From positions 1 to 49,330 of the forward strand of contig NZ_JAGPOX010000067.1 in NCBI RefSeq assembly GCF_019038435.1: 49,330 nucleotides of DNA, in the 5' to 3' direction. The DNA comes from Nocardia alni (GTDB lineage Bacteria; Actinomycetota; Actinomycetes; Mycobacteriales; Mycobacteriaceae). Of this stretch, positions 1-7,720 are shown piece after piece; the stretch's first letter is position 1, and each line of letters begins with the position of its first letter. The notes under the pieces were generated by a model. That model was given only the letters and a program-made list of their open reading frames with translations, had not been told where the DNA came from and searched no databases. The position numbers were made by a program, and so were the translations under genes.

Positions 1-110
1 ACTCACCCGTTCGCCGCTCGTGTACCCCGAAGGGCCTTACCGCTCGACTTGCATGTGTTAAGCACGCCGCCAGCGTTCGTCCTGAGCCAGGATCAAACTC
101 TCCGTTGAAG
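1..110 (-). rRNA. rrs: 16S ribosomal RNA, 5' end (partial)
   Basis: The minus strand reads the universal 16S start (GGAGAGTTTGATCCTGGCTC at about 104-85), followed by the conserved AACGCTGGCGGCGTGC block and a V1 region (TAAGGCCCTTCGGGGTACAC) of the kind seen in Nocardia 16S genes. Only about the first 110 nt lie in the window; the gene continues off the left edge. The exact mature 5' end is uncertain by a few bases because RNase processing sets it. The gene lies downstream of murA on the same strand, the arrangement known for the mycobacterial rrnA operon. Confidence 0.97.
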
Positions 111-497
111 ACTCTCAACAAACCCCACAAGGGGCTTATCGGAAGAATTAACCAGAGTCCGAAAACCTTGGCAAAATCAAACGCCAACAAAAAGTATTTG
201 CTGACAAAAATGTCCGACACCCACACGGGGGTGTAAGCGCCGGAACCAAATAAAACATTTGGCACTGACATTCATCGACACACTATTGAGTTCTCAAAGA
301 ACACACGCACCAGTAACCTCCCCGGAGTGAACCGGCTCGATCAGCTGGGCAACTTTTACAGCTTAGCTCAGTCAAGTACATGGAACCAAATCCGTGATCT
401 TGGCTGATCTAGTGCGATCGCCAGGCGCTCCTCGTACATCCTCGTTTCCCGGGCCTTTCGGCTCCGGGTCGGTGTCCGTGTCGCTCTGACTTGGATT
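111..497 (-). promoter_or_regulatory. rrn leader (pre-16S spacer with boxA-like antitermination site)
   Basis: These 387 bases between the presumed rRNA promoter and mature 16S hold no gene. On the minus strand at about 290-302 lies GTTCTTTGAGAAC, a 5-bp hairpin followed by CTCAATAGTGTG. This is the conserved actinobacterial rRNA leader element that resembles boxA, where NusB/S10 antitermination factors are known to load. A second hairpin (ACACCC/GGGTGT, 217-234) lies between boxA and 16S and is a plausible processing-stem component. The assignment rests on similarity to known actinobacterial leaders. The processing sites are inferred. Confidence 0.75.
360..389 (-). promoter_or_regulatory. 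Possible second rrn promoter
   Basis: The minus strand has TTGGTT (389-384), an 18-bp spacer and TAAGCT (365-360). It is a weaker match than the promoter at 498-526. It is listed because actinobacterial rrn operons often have tandem promoters. A nearby TTGACT (375-370) has no -10 box at normal spacing. Confidence 0.3.
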
Positions 498-526
498 AAG
501 TTACGTGCCGCCCCGAATCATGTCAA
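498..526 (-). promoter_or_regulatory. Probable main rrn promoter just after murA
   Basis: The minus strand carries TTGACA (526-521), a 17-bp spacer and TAACTT (503-498). The -35 box is perfect and begins 10 bases past the murA stop codon (536-538). Transcription would start near 491 and give a leader of about 380 nt. It is the best sigma70-like match in the murA-rrs gap and sits where mycobacterial rrnA promoters are known to lie. No transcript data are available here. Confidence 0.6.
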
Positions 527-535
527 ATCGCCTGG

Positions 536-1804
536 TCAGGGCCGTGGCCCGACACGCTCGATCTCCGCACCCAATCCACGCAGATTCTCCACGAAGTTCG
601 GATAACCCCGATCGATATGGAAGACGTCGTGCACCTCGGTCACCCCGTCGGCCACCAGACCGGCAAGCACCAGGCCGGCGCCGGCCCGAATATCCGACGA
701 CCACACCGGCGCACTCGACAACCGCGGAATACCGCGCACCACCGCGTGATGCCCGTCGGTCCGGGCGTCGGCGCCCAGCCGGATCATCTCCTCCACGAAC
801 CGGAACCGGGCCTCGAACACGTTCTCGGTGATCATCGAGGTGCCATCGGCGATCGCCGCCAGCCCGATCGCCATCGGCTGCAGGTCGGTCGGAAAACCGG
901 GAAACGGCAGTGTGGAGAAGTTCACCGCGCGCGGCCGCTCGGGCTGCACGACTCGAAAACCCTCCGGCTCGAACGAGATTCGCGCACCCGCCGATCGGAG
1001 CTTGTCCAGCACCAGCGACAGGTGTTTGGGGTTGATCCCGTTGACCCGTACGTCCCCGAGCGTCATCGCGGCGGCGATTCCCCAGGTGGCGGCGACGATT
1101 CGATCGCCGATCACCTGATGGGTGGTGGGCGAGAGCTTGCGCACGCCCTCGATGGTCAGCACCGAGGTACCCGCGCCGTGGATCTGCGCCCCCATCCGGG
1201 CCAGCATTGTGCACAGGTCGACGATGTCCGGCTCGCGCGCGGCGTTGTCGATCACCGTCTCGCCCTCCGCGAGCACCGCGGCCATCAGGATGTTCTCGGT
1301 GGCGCCGACGGACGGAAAGTCGAGGCGGATCCGTGCGCCCTGCAGCTCGTCGGCCCGCGCGACCACGCAACCGTGCTCGATCTCGCTGGTCGCACCGAGC
1401 AACCGCAGACCTGCCTGATGCATATCGAGCGGACGTGAGCCGATCGCGTCGCCACCCGGCAGAGCCACCACGGCCCGGCGACACCGCGCCATCAGCGGAC
1501 CGAGCACGCAGACCGAGGCACGGAACTGGGTCACCGCGGGAAAGTCCGCGTGGTACTTCGGCTCCGGGGGCGTGGTGATGGCGACGACGGACCCGTTGAC
1601 CGTCACGTCGCAGCCCAACCCGCGCAACACCTCGGCCATCAGCGGCACATCGAGAATGTCGGGGCAGTTCGTGATCGTCGTGGTGCCCTCGGCCAGCAAC
1701 GCGGCGGCCATCAGCTTCAGGACGCTGTTCTTCGCGCCACCCACCGCGACCTCACCGACGAGCCTGCTGCCCCCGGTGACCAGAAAACGCTCACCACCCG
1801 TCAC
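536..1804 (-). CDS. murA: UDP-N-acetylglucosamine 1-carboxyvinyltransferase MurA (fosfomycin-insensitive type)
   Basis: MurA transfers enolpyruvate from PEP to UDP-GlcNAc, the first committed cytoplasmic step of peptidoglycan synthesis. The protein is 422 residues, normal for the family. The N-terminal GGAKNS motif supplies Lys25 and Asn26 for substrate binding. The active-site loop reads ALPGGDAIGSRPLD, so the residue that is Cys115 in E. coli (the fosfomycin target) is Asp119. The same Cys-to-Asp change is known in mycobacterial MurA and makes it intrinsically fosfomycin resistant. The start is GTG at 1804, with a GAGGTG Shine-Dalgarno inside a repeat element found again at 43.6 kb. It lies 54 bp downstream of the adenosyltransferase gene on the same strand, and the rrn promoter begins just past its stop. 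Confidence 0.97.
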   Translation of the reverse strand: MTGGERFLVTGGSRLVGEVAVGGAKNSVLKLMAAALLAEGTTTITNCPDILDVPLMAEVLRGLGCDVTVNGSVVAITTPPEPKYHADFPAVTQFRASVCVLGPLMARCRRAVVALPGGDAIGSRPLDMHQAGLRLLGATSEIEHGCVVARADELQGARIRLDFPSVGATENILMAAVLAEGETVIDNAAREPDIVDLCTMLARMGAQIHGAGTSVLTIEGVRKLSPTTHQVIGDRIVAATWGIAAAMTLGDVRVNGINPKHLSLVLDKLRSAGARISFEPEGFRVVQPERPRAVNFSTLPFPGFPTDLQPMAIGLAAIADGTSMITENVFEARFRFVEEMIRLGADARTDGHHAVVRGIPRLSSAPVWSSDIRAGAGLVLAGLVADGVTEVHDVFHIDRGYPNFVENLRGLGAEIERVGPRP

Positions 1805-1844
1805 AACTGCACCTCGCTACCGCTCGGCTCTTCGCTGCGCTCAC
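1801..1844 (-). repeat. Short copy of a dispersed repeat carrying the murA ribosome-binding site
   Basis: The first 30 bases (1801-1830) match 27 of 30 bases of the 80-bp unit tandemly repeated at 43591-43750. After a jump over the middle of that unit, the end (CGCTGCGCTC followed by TCAC) matches again. On the minus strand the element ends in GAGGTGCAGTT directly before the murA GTG start, so it supplies the Shine-Dalgarno sequence. The other copies sit in the same position relative to the SWIM-protein start. Confidence 0.7.
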
Positions 1845-1858
1845 TCACGGACGTCAGC

Positions 1859-2476
1859 CTAACGGTCAGGACCATCTGTGGTGGCCTCTCCTTCCGCGTG
1901 TGCATTTGCGGTGGCACCGGGACGCCACAGAATGTCGCCGTCGGGATTGGCCACCCGGCCGAGTATGAACAGCAGATCCGACAGCCGATTCAGATATTTC
2001 GCCGGAAGGACGCTGATGTCCTCGGGATGAGCGTCGACGGCCGCCCAGGCCGCTCGCTCGGCCCGGCGGACCACCGTGCGTGCCGTATGCAGCAACGCTG
2101 CCAATGGCGTCCCGCCTGGGAGAATGAAGGAATTCAGGGGCGCCAGTCCGGTATTGAACTCGTCACACCAGCGCTCCAGCCGATCGATATACGGCTGGGT
2201 GACGCGCAATGGCGGATATTTGGGTTCGGGGACAACGGGAGTCGACAGATCCGCGCCCGCGTCGAACAGATCGTTCTGGACCTGCCGAAGTACCTCGCGT
2301 AACGCCGCGTCGGGCTGCCCTAGCGCAATTGCGACACCGATCGCGGCGTTCGCCTCGTCGCAGTCGGCGTACGCGACCAGCCGTGGATCGTTCTTGGCCA
2401 CCCGGGAGAAATCGCTCAATCCGGTGGTGCCGTCGTCGCCGGTCCGCGTGTAGATACGCGTCAGATGCACACTCAC
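1859..2476 (-). CDS. Cob(I)alamin adenosyltransferase, PduO/MMAB type
   Basis: This cytoplasmic enzyme moves the adenosyl group of ATP to cob(I)alamin, making the cofactor needed by mutases such as the IcmF at 38.5 kb. Its 205 residues carry the PduO-type hallmarks: the N-terminal ATP-binding segment TRTGDDGTTGL (about 9-19), the helix DCDEANAAIG, the ILPGG turn, the ARTVVRRAER helix with its conserved arginines, and the C-terminal NRLSDLLF motif. The family works as a trimer. A homologous gene occupies the same place next to murA in mycobacteria. The ATG start is 16 bp after the DUF2550 stop, consistent with one operon with murA. No cobalamin riboswitch was recognised upstream. Confidence 0.93.
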   Translation of the reverse strand: MSVHLTRIYTRTGDDGTTGLSDFSRVAKNDPRLVAYADCDEANAAIGVAIALGQPDAALREVLRQVQNDLFDAGADLSTPVVPEPKYPPLRVTQPYIDRLERWCDEFNTGLAPLNSFILPGGTPLAALLHTARTVVRRAERAAWAAVDAHPEDISVLPAKYLNRLSDLLFILGRVANPDGDILWRPGATANAHAEGEATTDGPDR

Positions 2477-2492
2477 ACGAGCAGCCTAACTT

Positions 2493-2924
2493 TTATGCCG
2501 GGCGCCGACGGACGCGTTCGGAGGGCCGGGACTCCACCCAGGACAGAAAAGCCGCCAGCGAGCCGCGGTCCAGGGCTAGCTCGTAACTGCCGTCACCGTC
2601 GGACACCGTGATCACGACGATGTCGTCGGTCATGATGTCGTACTCGTCGCCGACCGGGCCGCGTCGATCCACCACCTCGATGCCGAGCCGGCGAATCGTG
2701 GAATCCGCGCCGAATTTCAGGCTGGTCAGCTTGTAGAAGACCAGCTGGTTCTCGCGGTAGCGGATCAATCCGTGCCGCCAACCCTGACCGCCCTTGGCCG
2801 GGAGCACACGCAGAATCGCCGCCGTGCCGCCGCGTCGCAACATCACCAGCCGGTACAGCGAGGCCAGTCCCAGACCGACAAGCAGCAACACCAGAATGAT
2901 CAGCAACACCATTCCGGTCCGCAA
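2493..2924 (-). CDS. DUF2550 domain membrane protein
   Basis: This is a 143-residue protein of unknown function with one N-terminal transmembrane helix (about residues 5-22), a basic stretch (MLRRGG), and a soluble domain with GWRHGLIRYRENQLVFYKL and DEYDIMTDDIVVI. These match the DUF2550 family, whose mycobacterial member lies between atpC and murA. The Arg-rich tail SRPSERVRRRPA is typical. The start is uncertain: TTG at 2924 fits the family's N-terminus, while ATG at 2912 would drop four residues. It leads the DUF2550-adenosyltransferase-murA gene set. The 269 bp upstream (2925-3193) hold no gene; a TATATT -10-like box lies at 3101-3096 on the minus strand, without a clear -35. Confidence 0.88.
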   Translation of the reverse strand: MRTGMVLLIILVLLLVGLGLASLYRLVMLRRGGTAAILRVLPAKGGQGWRHGLIRYRENQLVFYKLTSLKFGADSTIRRLGIEVVDRRGPVGDEYDIMTDDIVVITVSDGDGSYELALDRGSLAAFLSWVESRPSERVRRRPA

Positions 2925-3193
2925 TCGACGTCCGTCCCTTCGGTGTAGCCCCTGTTCGTCGCTGGTGCCGTGCCATCCCGTACAACGTCACCGTGGGGGC
3001 GAGTCTACAAACCGCTCCCGGCGCGGGGTCGCCCGGTACACCCCTGTCCCGGACCGCATCGCCCGCAACCACGCCCGCCTGCGCAAACTCCTTCAAATAT
3101 ACAGGTGTGCAGGATAATTCAGCGCACTACGAAAGACCCGGACAGCGGGCCGCCCGGAACCGGACAACCCGCCGCCACGCGACTCGATGGGGT

Positions 3194-3892
3194 TCAGCCC
3201 ATGCTGAACGGCTGACCCCACACCGTGGTGATGCTCTCACCGGCGGCGGTGGACACGTCGACATATGTGAAGGCCCTGGCCTGCGCGTACCCGGCGCACC
3301 CGTCGACGGAGAAGGTCTCGTCCTGCCAGCTGACACTCGCATGCGGACCGTTCACCGTGGGATGGGTCTTGTGCTGCTCCTGGCCGTAGTCGTCGGGCTG
3401 CTCGATGTCGAGCAGATAGCGCGCCACCGCCTGACCGGGACTCAGGACGAGCGTCTCGGTGGTGCCGAGCGAAGGAACCCCGACAGGATTCGTCGCACCC
3501 GGCGTCACCGTCTCGCTGTCCTGCTCGCCCGTGGTCGCCCCGCCGAAGGTCACCTGACAACCGACCACATATCCGGGGTTCATCTGGATACCGGCAGTGG
3601 CCGCGCCGGGGCCGGTGACATCGACGATCGCTCGCCCTGTCGTCCACACGTTGCGGTGGAACGGCGTAGAACCCATCGACGGGCTGATCCTGGCCGACTC
3701 GTTCACGATTCGCAGATGGACGACGGTGCCGTCGCCGAGCGTGCGGTTCACCACACCATCCGACAACGGAATGAATGTGTCGGCGTTCGCCGCGCCGGGT
3801 GAGAACAGTCCCAGTCCGATAGTCATCGCCGCCGCCACACCGATCAGGCGCCGGTACCGCACAAGATGTCGCACAGGATTACTGCGGATCAT
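3194..3892 (-). CDS. MspA-family porin subunit (NfpA/NfpB-like)
   Basis: MspA-type porins form octameric beta-barrel pores across the mycolic-acid outer membrane. This 232-residue precursor has a Sec signal peptide (basic RHLVRYRRL, hydrophobic core, predicted cut after AANA at residue 37). The mature part starts DTFIPL and carries family features: an SPSMGSTPFHRNVW block, the PGYVVGCQV strand, SPGQAVARYLLDIE, a second cysteine in VDGCAGYAQAR, and the terminal WGQPFSMG that resembles the MspA end. ATG at 3892 has an AAGGA Shine-Dalgarno. It follows the next porin gene by 30 bp, so the two are probably co-transcribed. In N. farcinica, adjacent NfpA and NfpB are known to form a hetero-oligomeric cation channel; that this pair does so is inferred. 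Confidence 0.88.
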   Translation of the reverse strand: MIRSNPVRHLVRYRRLIGVAAAMTIGLGLFSPGAANADTFIPLSDGVVNRTLGDGTVVHLRIVNESARISPSMGSTPFHRNVWTTGRAIVDVTGPGAATAGIQMNPGYVVGCQVTFGGATTGEQDSETVTPGATNPVGVPSLGTTETLVLSPGQAVARYLLDIEQPDDYGQEQHKTHPTVNGPHASVSWQDETFSVDGCAGYAQARAFTYVDVSTAAGESITTVWGQPFSMG

Positions 3893-3922
3893 GCGTTTCC
3901 TTCCCGAGGAGTGCCGACGGCA

Positions 3923-4585
3923 TCAGCCGAGAGTGAACGGCTGGCCGTAAAGAGTGACCTTGTGATAGTCGGGGCCGACTACCTCGACCACGTCGAACTG
4001 CCGGGCCTCCGCGTAACCGCCGCACCCCTGCACATCCATCGTGACGTCCTGGTAATTCATGTAATACCGGCCCGACTTCGTCATGTCCTTATTGTCGATC
4101 TGGTACCACTTGACCTGACCGGGACTGATCGGAATCGACATCCCCAGGACCGCCGTCGGCGACTGGGACAACGTCAAACCGAAAGACGGTCCGAACGTTC
4201 CCAGCGCCACCTGGCAGCCGACCAGATATCCGACGATCAGGCTGGATGCGCCGTGCGTCGACGAATCGTCGGTACCCGCATTGTTCTGCGCGCCGTTATT
4301 GGGCCCGACCACACCGTTCGGAGTATCGATATCCACGGTGACGTCCCCGCTGACCCATGCGGCCCGGCCCGCACCGTTAGCCGCCATCGACGGCGAAATG
4401 ATCGCGTGCTCATGGATACTGCTGATCCGTACCCCGGGCCCCTGCTTGAACCCATTGTGCAGCGGTATGAAGCTATCGGCCCGGGCGGCTCCCGGGGACC
4501 ACAGTCCGATCGCCGCGACAACCGCGCTCACACCCACAGCAATACGCATGAACCAGGAAGTATCACTTGCCGAAGACTTGCTCAT
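3923..4585 (-). CDS. MspA-family porin subunit (NfpA/NfpB-like), first of the pair
   Basis: This 220-residue exported protein belongs to the same family as its downstream neighbour but is clearly diverged from it. The signal peptide is about residues 1-36 (cut after ARA), giving a mature start of DSFIPLHNG. Shared landmarks are ISPSM, VGYLVGCQV, ISPGQVKWYQID, QGCGGYAEAR and the terminal LYGQPFTLG. The two cysteines are conserved in both proteins and could form a disulphide. The start is ATG at 4585 after GGAGTGA. The divergence of the two adjacent paralogues fits a two-subunit channel better than a recent duplication. There is no convincing promoter in 4586-4786, although the ATP synthase terminator upstream implies the pair has its own. 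Confidence 0.87.
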   Translation of the reverse strand: MSKSSASDTSWFMRIAVGVSAVVAAIGLWSPGAARADSFIPLHNGFKQGPGVRISSIHEHAIISPSMAANGAGRAAWVSGDVTVDIDTPNGVVGPNNGAQNNAGTDDSSTHGASSLIVGYLVGCQVALGTFGPSFGLTLSQSPTAVLGMSIPISPGQVKWYQIDNKDMTKSGRYYMNYQDVTMDVQGCGGYAEARQFDVVEVVGPDYHKVTLYGQPFTLG

Positions 4586-4786
4586 TCACTCCACGCATCC
4601 TCATCTTCATGGCGAGATGGCGATAATCACAGGAGGAGTGACATCGCGGCGCCAACTAGTTGGGCGATTGGGTGACGCTGAAGTATTGCTGCTGAGAAAG
4701 TACCTGAAGATCACGATCCGGCCAACGAGGCCCACCGGTGTCGCAGCAGGTAATTCGCCGAACCATGAAACGCACAGTCGCACACG

Positions 4787-4836
4787 AAAAAAACCGTGTG
4801 GCGGTTCCGGACGAATCCGGAACCGCCACACGGTTT
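4787..4836 (-). terminator. Rho-independent terminator of the ATP synthase operon
   Basis: A perfect 21-bp inverted repeat (arms 4791-4811 and 4816-4836) has a four-base loop that reads TTCG on the minus strand. It is followed in the minus direction by a run of seven Ts (plus-strand A run 4787-4793). It lies 38 bp past the atpC stop and separates the operon from the porin genes. The rest of 4586-4786 shows no gene. Confidence 0.93.
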
Positions 4837-4874
4837 GCTGCATCGGGTTGGCGCCGCGAAGCGCCGGCGATGCC

Positions 4875-5252
4875 TCAGAGCGTGGAGCTCTGCTCCACCG
4901 CCTTCAAGCGCCCCTCGGCGGCGTGCTTGTCGAGTTCGGACGCATTCGGATCGGCCAGCACCGCGCGGGCCGCGTCGACATCCACATCGCTTGCGAAATC
5001 CGCTGTCTCCGCGAGAATTCGCACGGTCGCTCCGGTCACCGAGAAGAACCCGCCGTTCACCGCGGCGACGATGCGCTCACCGTCGGTACCGACGATGGTC
5101 ACCACGCCGCCCTCGACCAGCTGGCCCAGCACCGGCTCATGGCCGTGCAGGATACCGATCTGGCCCTCGGTGGTCGTCGCGCTGACGAAACTCGCCTGGC
5201 CCGACCACAAACGGCGCTCGATCGAGACCATATCGACTGACATATCGGCCAT
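4875..5252 (-). CDS. atpC: F1Fo ATP synthase epsilon subunit
   Basis: Epsilon is the rotor-stalk subunit that couples gamma to the c-ring and helps restrain ATP hydrolysis. The 125-residue protein has the N-terminal beta-sandwich (VSIERRLWSG, QIGILHGHEPVLGQL) and a C-terminal helical part (DVDVDAARAVLADP to the end). A start at MSVDMVSIERR (M4) is also possible. It follows atpD by 6 bp and is the last gene of the operon, before the hairpin at 4787-4836. Confidence 0.96.
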   Translation of the reverse strand: MADMSVDMVSIERRLWSGQASFVSATTTEGQIGILHGHEPVLGQLVEGGVVTIVGTDGERIVAAVNGGFFSVTGATVRILAETADFASDVDVDAARAVLADPNASELDKHAAEGRLKAVEQSSTL

Positions 5253-5258
5253 GGTGGA

Positions 5259-6707
5259 CTACTTCCCGGCGATCTTCTTCGCGGCCGCCTCGACGTCGTC
5301 CAGGCCACCGCAGGAGTTGAACGCCTGCTCGGGGAAGTGGTCGAACTCGCCCTTGCAGACACGCTCGAAGTCGTCGATCGTCTGCTCCAGCGGCACGACC
5401 GAACCCACCTGACCGGTGAACTTCTCGGCGACGATGAAGTTCTGACCCAGGAACTTCTCCAGGCGACGGGCGCGACCGACGAGGACCTTGTCCTCTTCGG
5501 ACAGCTCGTCCATACCCAGAATCGCGATGATGTCCTGAAGTTCCTTGTACTTCTGCAGGATTCGCTTGACCTCGTTGGCCACCGCGAAGTGCCGATCGCC
5601 CAGGATCGACGCCTCCAGGATGCGGGAGGTCGAGGTCAGCGGGTCGACGGCCGGGTAGATACCCTTCTGCGAGATCGGACGCGAGAGCTCGGTGGTCGCG
5701 TCGAGGTGCGCGAAGGTGGTCGCCGGCGCCGGGTCGGTGTAATCGTCGGCGGGCACGTAGATCGCCTGCATCGAGGTGATCGAGCGACCGCGCGTCGAGG
5801 TGATGCGCTCCTGCAGCTGGCCCATCTCGTCGGCCAGGGTCGGCTGGTAGCCGACGGCCGAGGGCATGCGGCCCAGCAGGGTCGACACCTCGGAACCGGC
5901 CTGGGTGAACCGGAAGATGTTGTCGATGAACAGCAACACGTCCTGGTTCTGCACATCGCGGAAGTACTCCGCCATGGTCAGCGCCGAAAGAGCCACGCGC
6001 ATACGGGTGCCCGGCGGCTCGTCCATCTGGCCGAAGACGAGGGCGGTATCCGGAAGGACGCCCATCTCTTCCATTTCCAGGTGCAGGTCGGTGCCCTCAC
6101 GAGTGCGCTCACCGACGCCCGCGAACACCGAGGTGCCGGAGAACTCACGCGCGATACGGGTGATCATCTCCTGGATCAGCACGGTCTTGCCGACACCGGC
6201 GCCACCGAACAGGCCGATCTTGCCGCCCTTGACGTACGGGGTCAGCAGGTCGATGACCTTGATGCCCGTCTCCAGGATCTCGGTCTTGCCCTCGAGCTGG
6301 TCGAACGGCGGCGGCTGGCGGTGGATGCCCCACTGCTCGCCGTCGCGACCCGTGCCCGGGGCGTCCAGGCAATCGCCCAGGGCGTTGAAGACGTGACCCT
6401 TGACGACGTCACCGACCGGCACCGAGATCGGCTTGCCGGTGTCCTCGACAGCCACGCCGCGGACCAGGCCGTCGGTGGGCTGCATCGAGATGGTGCGAAC
6501 GATGTTGTCGCCCAGGTGCTGTGCGACCTCGAGGGTCAGCGTCTTTGCCACCGAGGGCAGTTCGACCTTGGCGTGCAGGGCGTTGTAGAGCTCGGGAATG
6601 GACCCGCGCGGAAACTCCACGTCCACCACGGGGCCGATGACTCGGGCGACGCGGCCTGTGCCAGCGCCCGCCCGGCTTTTGTTCTCTCGGGTAACAGCTG
6701 CGGTCAT
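5259..6707 (-). CDS. atpD: F1Fo ATP synthase beta subunit
   Basis: This is the catalytic subunit of F1. The 482-residue sequence has the P-loop GGAGVGKT (168-175), the GERTREG motif with the catalytic glutamate, LLFIDNIFRFTQAGSEVS for Walker B, and the DELSEEDK segment of the lever region. The N-terminus MTAAVTRENKSRAGAG is short and disordered before the beta-barrel starts at GRVARVIGPVVDVEF. ATG at 6707 has a GAAGGA Shine-Dalgarno. It lies 31 bp after atpG. Confidence 0.98.
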   Translation of the reverse strand: MTAAVTRENKSRAGAGTGRVARVIGPVVDVEFPRGSIPELYNALHAKVELPSVAKTLTLEVAQHLGDNIVRTISMQPTDGLVRGVAVEDTGKPISVPVGDVVKGHVFNALGDCLDAPGTGRDGEQWGIHRQPPPFDQLEGKTEILETGIKVIDLLTPYVKGGKIGLFGGAGVGKTVLIQEMITRIAREFSGTSVFAGVGERTREGTDLHLEMEEMGVLPDTALVFGQMDEPPGTRMRVALSALTMAEYFRDVQNQDVLLFIDNIFRFTQAGSEVSTLLGRMPSAVGYQPTLADEMGQLQERITSTRGRSITSMQAIYVPADDYTDPAPATTFAHLDATTELSRPISQKGIYPAVDPLTSTSRILEASILGDRHFAVANEVKRILQKYKELQDIIAILGMDELSEEDKVLVGRARRLEKFLGQNFIVAEKFTGQVGSVVPLEQTIDDFERVCKGEFDHFPEQAFNSCGGLDDVEAAAKKIAGK

Positions 6708-6738
6708 TGTTTCCTTCTTAAGGGGTGGGCAGTGGCTA

Positions 6739-7710
6739 CTAGCCGCGGTCCGACGCCGTTGCCAGCGCGTTCGCGCCGCCGACGATTTCGCTGATTTCCT
6801 GCGTAATCATGGCCTGCCGAGCCGAGTTCGCCTGCCGGGTCAGGTTGTTGACCAGTTCGTTGGCGTTGTCGGTGGCCGCCTTCATCGCTGTACGGCGCGC
6901 GGCCGACTCCGAGGCCGCGGCCTCGAGCAACGACGAGTAGATGCGGGTGTTGATGTACTTCGGCAGCAGTGCGCCGAGCAGCTTGTCCGCATCGGGCTCG
7001 AACTCGTACAACGAGTTGATCTGCGCGGTCGGCGAATCGGACAGCATGTCCTCGCCGAGCTCGTAGTTCTCCTCGATGTAGTCCACGTGGATCGGCGCCA
7101 GGCGCCGCACCTCGGGGACCTGCGACAGCATCGAGACGAACCGGGTGTAGACGATGTGCAGTTCGTCGACGCCCGGGATCGTTCCCTCGCCGCTCGGCGC
7201 GGGCACCTGCTGCTGTGAGCCGGCCATGAAGGCCTCCACCAGGTGGTTGCACGCGGACGACGCGTCGGTGTAGTGCGGCTGCTGTGAGAAGCCGGTCCAC
7301 GATCCCAACGGCCGGCGGTTGCGGAAGGTGTAGTAGGTCAGGCCCTTACCACCCATCACGTAGACCACCGGCTCCTTGCCCTCGGAGCGCAGCGTCGTCA
7401 TGAGCTCCTCGGCGCGCTTGAGCACGTTGGAGTTGTAGCCGCCGCACATACCGCGGTCGCTGGTGATCACCAGGATCGCGGCGCGGCTCGAATCGGCCCG
7501 CTCGGTCAGCAGCGGATGCGAGAGATTCTGCGAGGCGCCGGCGAGTTCGCCGAGCACCTTGGTGATCTCCTCCGCATACGGCTTCGCGGCGGCGACCCGG
7601 GCCTGCGCCTTGCTGATCCGCGAGGTCGCGATCAGCTCCTGGGCCTTGGTGATCTTCTTGATCGAGCTCACGCTTCGGATGCGGGAGCGCAATTCGCGAA
7701 TACTGGCCAT
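6739..7710 (-). CDS. atpG: F1Fo ATP synthase gamma subunit
   Basis: Gamma is the central rotating stalk. The 323-residue protein begins with the conserved coiled-coil helix (IRELRSRIRSVSSIKKITKAQELIA) and ends with the second helix of the shaft (MKAATDNANELVNNL to the C-terminus). It is longer than the 287-residue E. coli subunit. Part of the excess is a loop around GSQQQVPAPSGEGTIPG before VDELHIVYTRF. Mycobacterial gamma has an extra loop in the same region; whether this one plays the same role is inferred. The ATG start is 10 bp after the atpA stop. Confidence 0.97.
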   Translation of the reverse strand: MASIRELRSRIRSVSSIKKITKAQELIATSRISKAQARVAAAKPYAEEITKVLGELAGASQNLSHPLLTERADSSRAAILVITSDRGMCGGYNSNVLKRAEELMTTLRSEGKEPVVYVMGGKGLTYYTFRNRRPLGSWTGFSQQPHYTDASSACNHLVEAFMAGSQQQVPAPSGEGTIPGVDELHIVYTRFVSMLSQVPEVRRLAPIHVDYIEENYELGEDMLSDSPTAQINSLYEFEPDADKLLGALLPKYINTRIYSSLLEAAASESAARRTAMKAATDNANELVNNLTRQANSARQAMITQEISEIVGGANALATASDRG

Positions 7711-7720
7711 AGGTCAGGCC

